Shown: positions 44,056 through 52,636, counted from the first letter of the stretch. The stretch is DNA of 64,000 nt from Bilophila sp964538355 (GCA_964538355.1 CAZIFC010000002.1:1-64000), one strand, 5' to 3'. Numbers and translations are program-made. Notes: generated from the sequence alone by a model not told the origin.

Positions 44056-45261
44056 TCAATTCCTTTCAGGGCTGTCTGTGGAGGGGGAAGTGTCTGCCGA
44101 GGCTTCGGAAGAGTCCGGCCGGGCTTCTGCGGAAGCTGCCGGAGCAGGCTGCTCATGCTCCGCAGTCCCGGTCCGGGCATCGGAGCATGAACCGTATCGA
44201 TGCTTGAGGTGTACGGCCGTACTGATGACGGCATGGGTCGTCACGCCTGCGCCGATGCCCGCAATGACCGCCAGGCCGACGTTTTCCGCGGTGGTGTTGG
44301 TTCCGAACTGCGGAATGTTGGTGATGCGGTGATAGAATGAGCCATGATCCCAGAAATGCTGTTCCGCGCACCCCAGACAGCCGTGTCCGGACTGGATGGG
44401 GTAGGACACTCCGTCGTTCCAGCGCGTGGCGGGACAGGCGTTGTAGGTGGTAGGCCCCTTGCAGCCCATCTTGTAGAGGCAGTAGCCGAGCTTTGCCGCG
44501 TCGTCGTCCCATGATTCCACAAACTGTCCGGCGTCGAAGTGGGCGCGGCGTACGCACTGATCGTGGACGCGCTTGCCGTAGAAGGCCTCGGGGCGTCCTT
44601 GGGCGTCCAGAGCGGGAATCCTGTTGTAGGTCAGGATGTAGGCAACGATGCTGCTCATGACCTCAGGTATGGGCGGGCATCCCGTTACATTGATGATCGG
44701 CTTGTCATGGATGATCTTGTGAACCGGGGTGGCCTGCGTCGGGTTGGGATGGGCAGCCTGCACGCACCCCCACGAGGCGCAGTTGCCCCATGCCACAATA
44801 GCCCGTGCCCCGGCAGCACCCCGCTGGAGCTTGTCCATGAAGGGGCGTCCGCCGTCGATACAGTACATGCCTTCTTCGCCGAGCGGGGCGTTCCCTTCCA
44901 CCGCCAGAATGTATCTGCCATGATAGGTCTTGATGGCCTCCTCGAAGCAATCCATGGCCTGTGTTCCCGCAGCCGCCATGATCGTATCCTGGTAATCCAG
45001 TGTAATCATGGACAGGATGATGTCCGAAGCCAGAGGGTGGGAGGTCCGGATAAAGGACTCCGTGCAGCACGAGCACGAAAGTCCGTTGATCCAGATGACC
45101 GGAAGGTGGGGTTGGGTTTCCATGGCCTGGGCGATTTCAAGATGTCCCAGAGGCCCGAGCCCGAGTGCTACAGCCGTCAGGGAACAGAATTTCAGGAAAT
45201 CGCGTCGGCAGATGCCTCTGCGTTGCAGCACATCGTACTGGGTTTCCTTCGGATTGATCAT
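44056..45261 (-). CDS. hyaA: [NiFe] hydrogenase small subunit with six-Cys proximal cluster site
   Basis: A 401-residue precursor. A Tat signal (RRDFLK at 19-24) is probably cleaved after AQA46. Proximal-cluster cysteines are 63, 65, 66, 161, 166 and 195; minus 46 these are exactly 17, 19, 20, 115, 120 and 149 of E. coli Hyd-1, the set that binds the oxygen-tolerant [4Fe-3S] cluster. Distal ligands are His233, Cys236, Cys261 and Cys267; medial ligands are Cys276, Cys295 and Cys298. A C-terminal helix (about 325-350) anchors the complex, followed by an unusual 45-residue Ala/Ser/Glu/Pro-rich tail. It is the first gene of the operon, with AAGGA before the ATG. Confidence 0.97.
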   Translation of the reverse strand: MINPKETQYDVLQRRGICRRDFLKFCSLTAVALGLGPLGHLEIAQAMETQPHLPVIWINGLSCSCCTESFIRTSHPLASDIILSMITLDYQDTIMAAAGTQAMDCFEEAIKTYHGRYILAVEGNAPLGEEGMYCIDGGRPFMDKLQRGAAGARAIVAWGNCASWGCVQAAHPNPTQATPVHKIIHDKPIINVTGCPPIPEVMSSIVAYILTYNRIPALDAQGRPEAFYGKRVHDQCVRRAHFDAGQFVESWDDDAAKLGYCLYKMGCKGPTTYNACPATRWNDGVSYPIQSGHGCLGCAEQHFWDHGSFYHRITNIPQFGTNTTAENVGLAVIAGIGAGVTTHAVISTAVHLKHRYGSCSDARTGTAEHEQPAPAASAEARPDSSEASADTSPSTDSPERN

Positions 45262-45367
45262 GGATACGTCCTTTTTGGGGCATTCAGCGTTTGGGGTGTC
45301 GGAACATGGACGCTGTACAGGGTGGTTCCCTTTTCCTGCATACTGAAACGCCTTTGGGCTTATCAGT

Positions 45368-45381
45368 CAATCGCATGATTG
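45368..45381. promoter_or_regulatory. Inverted repeat upstream of the hydrogenase operon
   Basis: CAATC-GCAT-GATTG lies about 110 bases before hyaA. Close by, on the minus strand, TCGGAT is directly repeated with a TA spacer (about 45399-45412). No clean -35/-10 or sigma54 site was found. Possible operator. Confidence 0.35.
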
Positions 45382-45441
45382 CATGAGAGGTCTTAGAATC
45401 CGATAATCCGACGAGTTTTTTTAGATGGGGCCGCCGCACGC

Positions 45442-45472
45442 AAAAAAGGCACGCCATCGGACGTGCCTTTTC
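45442..45472 (-). terminator. Terminator after the sugar-phosphate transferase gene
   Basis: On the minus strand AGAAAAGGCACG pairs with CGTGCCTTTTTT across eight bases, ending in a T run. Confidence 0.88.
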
Positions 45473-45497
45473 TGCAAGAATGGGAAAAAGAAGGGGG

Positions 45498-46847
45498 CTA
45501 GCGTGCGCCCTTGGGGAAGAGAACGACGCCAATCGTCTTCAGGATGATACGGATATCCAAAAGAATGGACATGTTTTTCGCGTAATAAAGATCGTACTCC
45601 AGCTTGCGGCGGGCGTCCTCCACAGAGGAACCGTAGGGATAGCATACCTGCGCCCAGCCGGTAACGCCCGGCTTGACCGCATGGCGCAGGCTGTAGAAGG
45701 GAATTTCCCTTTCCAGATCCTTCACGAATTCGGGGCGTTCGGGACGGGGACCGATAAGGCTCATTTCTCCCTTCAGGACGTTCCACAGCTGGGGCAGCTC
45801 ATCTATGCGCGTCTTGCGGATGATGCGCCCGACCTTGGTGACGCGCGGGTCTGACTTCATGGCCCAGACGGCACCGTTCTTTTCAGCGTCAGTACGCATG
45901 GAGCGGAACTTGTAAACGGTGAAATCCTGTCCGAACAAACCCACACGCCGCTGCTTGTAGATGAGCGGGCCGGGGGATTCCATACGGATGGCGATCGCCG
46001 CCAGCAGCATGATCGGGGCCGTAACAAGCAGGAGGGAGAGGGTGCAGAACAGGTCAAAGGCTCTTTTGAGGCGACGGAGCGAACCGCGGGTGTTGAGCGA
46101 AAAGCCTTCTTCCGTCAGGAGCCATTCCGAACTGATCTGGGCAACGGGAAGGCGGTGCACCATGTGTTCGCAAAAGGATCGCACGTCCACGATCATCTGC
46201 CCGCGCAGCTTGGCATGGAGCAATTCCGTAGCGATGTCCTCGTCGATGGGGGCATCGGGCTGGAGGACAATCATGTTGATGTGCTGGCTCTTGGCTACCT
46301 CTTCCACCTGTATCGGGGTTCCGAGGTAGGGTGTTTCCCTGTCGTTGTCGCAGTCGCCCACATACCCCACGATTTCCGCATCGGTGAGGGATTCGGAGAT
46401 GGTCTGCCGAACCTTTCCTGCGCTGTCGGTGCCGACCAGAAGAATGCGCGGCTTGTGTACGAATCTGCCGATATGCTTGTAGTACAGCGCGCGCCAGCCA
46501 AGGCAGAACAGCAGGCACAGGGAGAAGAGCAGGATCAGCGTTTCACGGTCGAACCGCCAGTTCTGGAAGGCGTAAAAGGCCGTGGCCGAGGCAACGGCTC
46601 CCAGAAAAAAGGCAATCAGTACGCGGCCAACGGTATCCTTGAAGTCTTCCGCACCGATATTGTAGGCGTCCAGCACATAGAAAAAGAACAGGTAGGACGC
46701 CACGGTAAAGAGCGACGCGCCCGTGTAGTCATCCAAAACGGACAAGTCCGCGGGCAAGGTGACGAACCCGGTAATCACGAGTGCGACAAGAATGCAGACG
46801 GCGTCCAGAACCTTGAACAAGCCTCTGCGGTAACCACTGATAAGCAA
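45498..46847 (-). CDS. Polyprenyl-phosphate sugar-1-phosphate transferase (WbaP/EpsE-like)
   Basis: A 449-residue protein. Four N-terminal membrane segments (to about 125) precede a Rossmann-like region (RILLVGTDSAGKV) and the C-terminal transferase domain, with KRAFDLFCTLSLLL, the KFRSMRTDAE box, TRIDELPQLWNVLKGEMSLIGPRPERPEF and PGVTGWAQV. It starts an exopolysaccharide or O-antigen repeat unit by moving sugar-1-phosphate onto undecaprenyl phosphate. The sugar cannot be read from the sequence. It follows the glycosyltransferase gene by 19 bases and ends in a terminator, so only two surface-polysaccharide genes are linked here. Confidence 0.93.
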   Translation of the reverse strand: MLISGYRRGLFKVLDAVCILVALVITGFVTLPADLSVLDDYTGASLFTVASYLFFFYVLDAYNIGAEDFKDTVGRVLIAFFLGAVASATAFYAFQNWRFDRETLILLFSLCLLFCLGWRALYYKHIGRFVHKPRILLVGTDSAGKVRQTISESLTDAEIVGYVGDCDNDRETPYLGTPIQVEEVAKSQHINMIVLQPDAPIDEDIATELLHAKLRGQMIVDVRSFCEHMVHRLPVAQISSEWLLTEEGFSLNTRGSLRRLKRAFDLFCTLSLLLVTAPIMLLAAIAIRMESPGPLIYKQRRVGLFGQDFTVYKFRSMRTDAEKNGAVWAMKSDPRVTKVGRIIRKTRIDELPQLWNVLKGEMSLIGPRPERPEFVKDLEREIPFYSLRHAVKPGVTGWAQVCYPYGSSVEDARRKLEYDLYYAKNMSILLDIRIILKTIGVVLFPKGAR

Positions 46848-46866
46848 GGGAAACCTCCGTTCCTCT

Positions 46867-47985
46867 TTATGAAACCAGTTTCATGACCTTCAGTATGAGA
46901 TCAGCCGCCTTGCGGGCATCCAGTTCTGTTTCCGCAATGCTTCTACCTTCTTTCCCCATTCTGGCGGCCAGCGTTCCATCCTCTATGAACGCCTCCAGAG
47001 CCTTTGCCAGAGCCTCCGGATCCTTGGCGGGAACAAGAAAGCCGTTGCGCCCGTCGGAAACGACATCCCGGCATCCCGGAACATCTGTCGCCACAACGGG
47101 ACGTCCCATGCTCATGGCCTCCATGAGCGAGCACGGCAGCCCCTCTCTCCATGAGGGCAGGACCACGACGCCTGCCTGTTTCACATAGGGGCGAACGTCT
47201 CGGGTAACGCCCAGATATTCGACAATCCCTTCTTTTTCCCAGGCGCGGACGGTTTCAAGGGGGACGCCGCCTCTGGATGGTTCGGGTGCGCCGAGCAGGA
47301 GGAAACGGGCCTCCGGGTGGGACTGCCTTACTCTTCTGGCTGCTTCCGCGTATTCATACAGCCCCTTGGCCTCCAGAAGCCGGCCCACGAGCAGGAACGC
47401 GGGGCTTTTTTCCGGGAGGGGAAGGACGGCAAATTTTTCCGTGTCTACACCGGTTCCCTTGGTCATGACAACCTGAGCGGAAGCAGGCAGGCAGTGCCAT
47501 TCCCGGAACGTCCGTACATCGTCCGTGTTTTGGAAAAAAACGGCTTTGCTGAAGGAAAGGGACATCCGGTAGAGCAGGGCCGCCAGACACGTCAGCATCT
47601 TTTTGGCGAGGCTGTTGGCCTCAAACATGTACCCCAGCCCGGTGATCATGGCGTACCGCTCGGGGATACCCGCCAGAGCTGCCGTCGGGATTCCATAAAT
47701 GACTGATTTGATGGTGGAGGCGTAGAGGATATCGGCCCGCTCCTCGCGGAAAATCCGATAAAGGGCAAGGCAGGTCCTGAGATCGTGGACAGGGTTCAGC
47801 CCCTTGTTGTCCAATGGATAATTGCGGATGCGCGCACCCATGCCCTGAAGCGTGGCTTCTGCGTCCAGATCCCCGGCGGGAACGAGACAGGTCACGTCGT
47901 GGCCCTCTTCCCGAAGGCGGGCGATGAGTACGCTCCAGAAACTGACCAGAAAGCTGGCCTTGTTGTTCATAATGATGATGTTCAT
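46867..47985 (-). CDS. Glycosyltransferase family 4 protein
   Basis: A 372-residue GT-B enzyme. The N-terminal domain starts MNIIIMNNKASFLVSFW; the C-terminal domain has LLVGRLLEAKGL, the SWREGLPCSLMEAMSMGRPVV donor site (E-x7-E pattern) and the VPGCRDVV segment. It probably adds the second sugar to the lipid-linked primer made by the downstream transferase. No good ribosome site precedes the ATG; instead an extended -10 sequence stands eight bases before it, so the message may be almost leaderless. An ATG at 47970 is an alternative start. Confidence 0.88.
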   Translation of the reverse strand: MNIIIMNNKASFLVSFWSVLIARLREEGHDVTCLVPAGDLDAEATLQGMGARIRNYPLDNKGLNPVHDLRTCLALYRIFREERADILYASTIKSVIYGIPTAALAGIPERYAMITGLGYMFEANSLAKKMLTCLAALLYRMSLSFSKAVFFQNTDDVRTFREWHCLPASAQVVMTKGTGVDTEKFAVLPLPEKSPAFLLVGRLLEAKGLYEYAEAARRVRQSHPEARFLLLGAPEPSRGGVPLETVRAWEKEGIVEYLGVTRDVRPYVKQAGVVVLPSWREGLPCSLMEAMSMGRPVVATDVPGCRDVVSDGRNGFLVPAKDPEALAKALEAFIEDGTLAARMGKEGRSIAETELDARKAADLILKVMKLVS

Positions 47986-47993
47986 GGAAGGGA

Positions 47994-48002
47994 AGTATAC
48001 CA
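47994..48002 (-). promoter_or_regulatory. Candidate extended -10 promoter giving a near-leaderless message
   Basis: On the minus strand TGG-TATACT ends eight bases before the glycosyltransferase ATG. Transcription would start one or two bases before the start codon. No clear -35 is present. Confidence 0.3.
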
Positions 48003-48212
48003 GTGCCCAAGAGAGAAGGGAAGGGGCTTTGGCGGTGTTCGGGGGGAGGCCGGACTGGGGACGGAACTGCGGGGTAATGGAGAAAGGCTTTGCGCCTGTG
48101 CAAACGGTTGGAAGCGAACGCACGCGGCTTCGAAAGGCCCGCCTGTGTTGTGCAGGAACCAGACAGACGTTGGAGCATGGAGGAAGCCTGCGGGCAGAAC
48201 GCGCATCGGCAA

Positions 48213-48242
48213 CAAAAAAAGGAAGGTAAAAACCTTCCTTAA
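48213..48242 (-). terminator. Terminator after tRNA-Gln
   Basis: On the minus strand AAGGAAGG and CCTTCCTT form the stem around TTTTA, with a T7 run. Confidence 0.88.
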
Positions 48243-48247
48243 AATTT

Positions 48248-48322
48248 TGGCTGGGCTACGTGGACTTGAACCACGATTAACGGGACCAGAATCCGTCGTC
48301 CTGCCAATTGAACGATAGCCCA
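48248..48322 (-). tRNA. tRNA-Gln (anticodon CTG)
   Basis: A 75-base tRNA with encoded CCA. Acceptor TGGGCTA pairs with TAGCCCA, with discriminator G as in E. coli tRNA-Gln. The D arm is GTT/GAC, and the T arm is CGTGG-TTCAAGT-CCACG. The anticodon loop is TTCTGGT, with CTG at 48287-48289. The anticodon stem ACGGA/CCCGT has one A-C mismatch next to the loop. The weak first pair U1-A72 is the identity feature of glutamine tRNAs. Confidence 0.93.
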
Positions 48323-48677
48323 ACGTTCGAAACAGCTTTTGGCAGGGAACAGGGAGGAAGTCAAGCAAAAAATGCCGACGAATAAAAAATCGGTGTAAAA
48401 AGTATGCGCGGCGCGCCTGTCGGGGGAAGCGTGCCGCACATACGGGAGGAGATACGGCGTAGCGCGGTATCTCGAATAAGGAAGAAATACTGGTTTGCCG
48501 GAGGAAGGCGGGAAAGGGTCCGGCATCAGGAAAGCCTGCGGGGTCTTGTGATAAAAAGCACCCACGCATTTCGTTTATATATCCAAAGGGAAAAGAAAAG
48601 GCAAGATACTCTGGTAAAAAGAGAAAAATGGCCCTGCCGGACTCCCGGCAGGGCCATAATCGTGCAAAAACAAGGGG
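48323..48677. other. 355-bp region between tRNA-Gln and metQ
   Basis: It contains the metQ terminator (48624-48657) and, upstream of the tRNA on the minus strand, a TTGACT with no clear -10. I see no gene. Confidence 0.5.
48624..48657 (-). terminator. Terminator after metQ
   Basis: On the minus strand ATGGCCCTGCCGG and CCGGCAGGGCCAT form a 13-bp stem around GAGT, followed by TTTTC. Confidence 0.88.
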
Positions 48678-49487
48678 CTAGTTCGCGGGAACCACGGCAC
48701 CTTCGTACTTCTTGTTCATGAATTCCTTGACTTCAGCACCCTTGAGGGCCTTCAGCAAAGCCTGAAGCTCAGGGCGGTTTTCATCACCGGCGCGCACGGT
48801 CAGGATATTGGCGTAGGTCGTGGCGGCGACGGAGTCAGCCTTTTCGGCGGCGAGAGCGTCGGCAACCTTGAGTCCACCGAGAATGGCGTAGTTGCCGTTG
48901 ATGATGGCCATGTCCACGTCGGGCAGGGCACGCACAAGCTGAGCCGCTTCAATTTCTTCAATCTTGAACTTCTTGGGGTTTTCCGCAATGTCGCGGCGAG
49001 TGGCGGTGAGTCCGGCACCGTCGCGCAGCTTGATCAGGCCATTGGACTGGAGCAGCAGCAGGGCGCGGGCTTCATTGGTCGTGTCGTTGGGCACGGCGAT
49101 CATGGCACCGTCCTTCAGGTCGGCAACGGACTTGGTCTTTCCCGCGTAGATGCCGAAAGGCTCGTAGTGCACGGCACCGATGGAAACCAGCTTGGTGCCC
49201 TTTTCCTTGTTGAAATCGTCCATGTAGGGCTTGTGCTGGAAGAAGTTGGCGTCCAGCTCCTTGCCTTCGAGAGCCATGTTGGGCTGCACGTAGTCGGAGT
49301 ACTCGATGATTTGGATTTCATAGCCCTGAGGCTTCAGGACTTCATTGGCAACCTTGAGGATTTCCGCGTGAGGGGTGGGGGAAGCGCCAACGCGGATTTT
49401 GGTCAGAGCCTGGGCCGCGGTCGCGGAACCGGCAGCGACAGCAAGGGTCAGGGCCGCAGTCAGAATGGCGGTACGAATGTTTTTCAT
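48678..49487 (-). CDS. metQ: D-methionine/methionine ABC transporter substrate-binding protein
   Basis: A 269-residue NlpA/MetQ-family protein: IRVGASPTPHAEIL, NFFQHKPYMDDF, GIYAGKTKSV, VPNDTTNEARAL and INGNYAILGGL match the family. The N-terminus is an ordinary signal peptide (ending about ATAAQA) with no Cys, so unlike E. coli MetQ it is probably a free periplasmic protein. It ends the metNIQ unit, 77 bases after metI. Methionine import is the usual role; related peptides or D-methionine are possible. Confidence 0.92.
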   Translation of the reverse strand: MKNIRTAILTAALTLAVAAGSATAAQALTKIRVGASPTPHAEILKVANEVLKPQGYEIQIIEYSDYVQPNMALEGKELDANFFQHKPYMDDFNKEKGTKLVSIGAVHYEPFGIYAGKTKSVADLKDGAMIAVPNDTTNEARALLLLQSNGLIKLRDGAGLTATRRDIAENPKKFKIEEIEAAQLVRALPDVDMAIINGNYAILGGLKVADALAAEKADSVAATTYANILTVRAGDENRPELQALLKALKGAEVKEFMNKKYEGAVVPAN

Positions 49488-49564
49488 GATGCCGTGTCCT
49501 TTGGAAAGGGTTGAAGGGAAAAACGGTTCCGGGCGGGTACGCGGGGAACCGCCTGTCGCGTGGG

Positions 49565-50227
49565 TCAGGAAATGCGCCTGTCGCTGCGCTTGGTCGCCCA
49601 GTTGCCGAAGCTCTGGAAAACCTGCACGATGACGATCAGCAGAACGACGGTGATAAACATGATGTCGGTCTGGTAGCGGTTGTAGCCGTACATGATCGCC
49701 AGCTTGCCGAGCCCGCCGCCGCCGACTGCGCCGGACATGGCGGAATAGCCGAGGATCGTGGTCGCGGCAATGGCACTGCCGTTGATCAGCGAAGGCATGG
49801 CTTCGGGCAGGAGCACCTTGGTAATGATTTGCAGGGTGGAAGCTCCCATGGACTGGGCGGCCTCCACGACGCCGCCGTCGACCTCAAGCAGGGAGGATTC
49901 CACAAGCCGGGCCACAAAGGGTGCGGCGGCGATGACCAGCGGGACCACCGTGGCGTTATTGCCGATGGTGGTTCCGACCAGCATGCGGGTCAGGGGAATG
50001 ACGGCAATCATGAGGATCAGAAACGGGAAGGAGCGGGTCAGGTTCACCACCACATCCAGCACGGCATAGACCACCGGACGCGGCGTGATGCCGTCCTGAC
50101 GGCAGATCACGAGAATGGTTCCCATCACCATGCCGAACACATAAGAAAAGAAGGTAGAGACCAGCGTCATGTACAGCGTGTCTACGACGCCTTCTATGAG
50201 CATTTCAATGGTGGCTTGATCAAACAT
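49565..50227 (-). CDS. metI: Methionine ABC transporter permease
   Basis: A 220-residue MetI with five membrane helices. The EAA-type loop VEAAQSMGASTLQIITKVLLPEA and the SGAVGGGGLGKLA segment are diagnostic. Its ATG overlaps the metN stop by eight bases, so the two subunits are coupled. Confidence 0.95.
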   Translation of the reverse strand: MFDQATIEMLIEGVVDTLYMTLVSTFFSYVFGMVMGTILVICRQDGITPRPVVYAVLDVVVNLTRSFPFLILMIAVIPLTRMLVGTTIGNNATVVPLVIAAAPFVARLVESSLLEVDGGVVEAAQSMGASTLQIITKVLLPEAMPSLINGSAIAATTILGYSAMSGAVGGGGLGKLAIMYGYNRYQTDIMFITVVLLIVIVQVFQSFGNWATKRSDRRIS

Positions 50228-51221
50228 TGTTCATTTCCTCCAGCATGAGGCCCTTGGAGTCCGCATAGGCAATGATGCGCTGCACGACGGCGTCGTCGTC
50301 CGGCAGTTGGAGTACCATCTGGCCGAAGGCGGTTCCGCCGATGTCGCGGGTGTCGGCAAACATGATGTTGACCGGCGCGCCGCATTCCAGCACAAGATTG
50401 CTGATGACCGGCTCGAATGAGGAACGTCCGTTGAAGATAATCCGGTACAGGCGGCTGTGCGGCATGTCCTGCAGGGCTTCGGGGATAACGAGCTGGCGGG
50501 CTTCTTCGGTGCGGGGATGGAAGAACACTTCCTCGACCGCGCCGGTTTCCGCAATCTGCCCGTGGCTGATGATGGCGACCTGATTGCAGATTTTTTCAAT
50601 CACGCTCATTTCGTGCGTGATGATGACGGCTGTGATGCCCAGCCGCTGGTTGATATCCTTGATCAGCGCGAGGATGGATTCCGTCGTGGCCGGATCGAGG
50701 GCCGACGTGGCCTCATCGCACAGCAGGACTTTCGGATTGGTTGCCAGGGCGCGGGCGATGGCAACGCGCTGTTTCTGCCCGCCGGAAAGCTGGGAAGGGT
50801 ACGACCGGGCACGGTCGGAAAGCTTGACAAGCTCCAGCAGTTCTCTGGCCCGCTCGCGGGCGGTTTCCTTCTTCACGCCGGCAAGCTCCAGAGGAAAGCA
50901 GATGTTTTCCTCCGCCGTGCGCTGCATGAGCAGGTTGAACTGCTGGAAGATCATGCCCATGCTACGGCGGGCCGTTTGGAGATCCCTGGCGTTCAGGCGG
51001 CACATGTCCTTGCCTTCGAACATGACGCTGCCCCCGGTGGGGCGTTCCAGCATGTTGATGCAGCGCACCAGCGTGCTCTTTCCCGCTCCGCTCTGGCCGA
51101 TGATTCCGAATATGTCGCCTTTCCGTATGGTCAGGTTGATGCCTTGCAGGGCATAGACTTCGGTATTTTTGCTCTTGAACCGTTTTTCAAGGTCAAGAAT
51201 CTGGATGATAGGTTCCGCCAT
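50220..51221 (-). CDS. metN: Methionine ABC transporter ATP-binding protein
   Basis: A 333-residue ATPase. Walker A GQSGAGKST, Q-loop FQQFNLL, signature LSGGQKQR, Walker B LLCDEATSALDP. The C-terminal NIL domain (about 255-330) senses methionine and inhibits the transporter in the family. The ATG at 51221 has GGAGAGGAG upstream; longer in-frame starts lack a site and run back through the promoter. A near-consensus promoter lies just upstream. Confidence 0.96.
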   Translation of the reverse strand: MAEPIIQILDLEKRFKSKNTEVYALQGINLTIRKGDIFGIIGQSGAGKSTLVRCINMLERPTGGSVMFEGKDMCRLNARDLQTARRSMGMIFQQFNLLMQRTAEENICFPLELAGVKKETARERARELLELVKLSDRARSYPSQLSGGQKQRVAIARALATNPKVLLCDEATSALDPATTESILALIKDINQRLGITAVIITHEMSVIEKICNQVAIISHGQIAETGAVEEVFFHPRTEEARQLVIPEALQDMPHSRLYRIIFNGRSSFEPVISNLVLECGAPVNIMFADTRDIGGTAFGQMVLQLPDDDAVVQRIIAYADSKGLMLEEMNNV

Positions 51222-51239
51222 CCGTGCTCCTCTCCTGTT

Positions 51240-51268
51240 CTTATATTCGACGCGGCTACAATTGTCAC
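51240..51268 (-). promoter_or_regulatory. metN: Promoter of metNIQ
   Basis: On the minus strand GTGACA (51263-51268), 17-base spacer and TATAAG (51240-51245), each one mismatch from consensus. The message would have a leader of only 12-15 bases, so there is no room for a SAM riboswitch. Confidence 0.65.
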
Positions 51269-51435
51269 AGATAGCGTCCGAGCTCAAGGGAATTTTGTTT
51301 TTCTCCCAAGGTGTTTCTGCGCTCGCCAGGCGGCAGGCGGCTATACCCTGTTCAAATGCATACGGCCCGGGGAGCGAATGGGTACAGGATCTGCCGGGCC
51401 GCAAGGCCAAGAGGGAAGGAATCCGGGATGGCCCC

Positions 51436-51464
51436 TTGCACAACGAAAGGGAAAAGCCTATTCT
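51436..51464 (+). promoter_or_regulatory. purM: Candidate promoter of purM
   Basis: TTGCAC (51436-51441), 17-base spacer and TATTCT (51459-51464), about 40 bases before the ATG. Confidence 0.45.
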
Positions 51465-51503
51465 TCCCGAACAAATCACCCAAAGCTAGTTTAGGAGTGG
51501 ATT

Positions 51504-52556
51504 ATGTCCATGACGCGAGCCCAAGCGTATACTGAAGCCGGAGTAAACATTGACGCCGGCAACTCTCTTGTTTCCCGTATTAAATCCATCGTTTCCGATA
51601 CCCATATTCATGGCGTGCTGTCGGATATCGGCGGATTCGGCGGGCTTTTCAAACCGGATATGTCCGGCATGAAGGAGCCGGTTCTGGTTGCCTCCACTGA
51701 CGGCGTGGGCACCAAGCTGAAGCTTGCCTTTGCCTTTGACAAGCACGACACCGTCGGCATTGACCTCGTGGCCATGAGTGCCAACGATATTCTGGTTCAG
51801 GGCGCGCGTCCTCTGTTCTTCCTCGACTATTTTGCTACCGGAAAGCTCGATGTCGACAAGACCGCACAGGTTATTTCCGGCATTGCGGAAGGCTGCAAGC
51901 AGGCGGGCTGTGCGTTGCTTGGCGGCGAAACCGCTGAAATGCCCGCCATGTATGCGGATGGAGAGTACGATCTTGCCGGTTTTTGCGTAGGCATGGCCGA
52001 CAATGCCAAGATTGTGGACGGTTCCGGTATTCGTGTGGGTGATGTGCTTATCGGGCTCGCCTCTTCGGGTGTCCACTCCAACGGCTACTCCCTTGTCCGC
52101 AAGATTTTTGACAAGAGCGGCCTCGCTCCCGATGATATCTTCCCCGGTGACGAACGCACCGTGAAAGAGGTTCTGCTGGAGCCTACCTATATCTACACCG
52201 ATGCCGTCCGCAACCTGATGCGCGATCTTCCCGTCAAGGGCATGGTTCATATTACCGGCGGCGGTTTCTACGACAATATCCCCCGCGTTCTGCCCAACTC
52301 GGTCACGGCGGACATCAACTTCGGTTCCTGGGACATTCAGCCGGTATTCAACTGGCTGCGCGAAGAGGGCGACCTGACGTGGCCCGAAATGCTCCAGATC
52401 TTCAACTGCGGCATCGGCTATGTTTTCATCGTGCCCAGCGAAGTCGCGGAAGAGGCGATGGGCCGTCTTGAAGCCATGCACAAGGGTGCATGGGTGATCG
52501 GCACTATCGGCCGCCGTCAGGAAAAGGACGAAGAACAGGTGAAAATCCAGTTCTAG
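51504..52556 (+). CDS. purM: Phosphoribosylformylglycinamidine cyclo-ligase (AIR synthetase)
   Basis: A 350-residue PurM. STDGVGTKLKLAF, the MSANDILVQGA loop, GGETAEMP and HITGGGFYDNIPRVLP are the family's ATP and substrate motifs. It closes the imidazole ring in purine synthesis. TTAGGAG precedes the ATG at 51504. It stands alone, divergent from metNIQ, with its own terminator. Confidence 0.97.
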   Translation: MSMTRAQAYTEAGVNIDAGNSLVSRIKSIVSDTHIHGVLSDIGGFGGLFKPDMSGMKEPVLVASTDGVGTKLKLAFAFDKHDTVGIDLVAMSANDILVQGARPLFFLDYFATGKLDVDKTAQVISGIAEGCKQAGCALLGGETAEMPAMYADGEYDLAGFCVGMADNAKIVDGSGIRVGDVLIGLASSGVHSNGYSLVRKIFDKSGLAPDDIFPGDERTVKEVLLEPTYIYTDAVRNLMRDLPVKGMVHITGGGFYDNIPRVLPNSVTADINFGSWDIQPVFNWLREEGDLTWPEMLQIFNCGIGYVFIVPSEVAEEAMGRLEAMHKGAWVIGTIGRRQEKDEEQVKIQF

Positions 52557-52581
52557 CCGCCTGTCGAAACAGAACAGAAAG

Positions 52582-52620
52582 AAAAGAGCCTCCCGATTTC
52601 GCTTCGGGAGGCTCTTTTTT
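52582..52620 (+). terminator. Terminator after purM
   Basis: AAAAGAGCCTCCCGA pairs with TCGGGAGGCTCTTTT across seven bases and ends in T6. Confidence 0.92.
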
Positions 52621-52636
52621 ATCATGCCGTTCGGTT

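Noticed and set aside
42230..44332. 700-codon plus-strand frame opposite hyaB and hyaA
   Set aside because: It is antisense to a gene with complete family motifs. Long antisense frames are expected in GC-rich DNA.
51222..51503. SAM riboswitch or S-box in the metNIQ leader
   Set aside because: The near-consensus promoter leaves a leader of only about 12-15 bases, and no riboswitch-like structure was seen further upstream.
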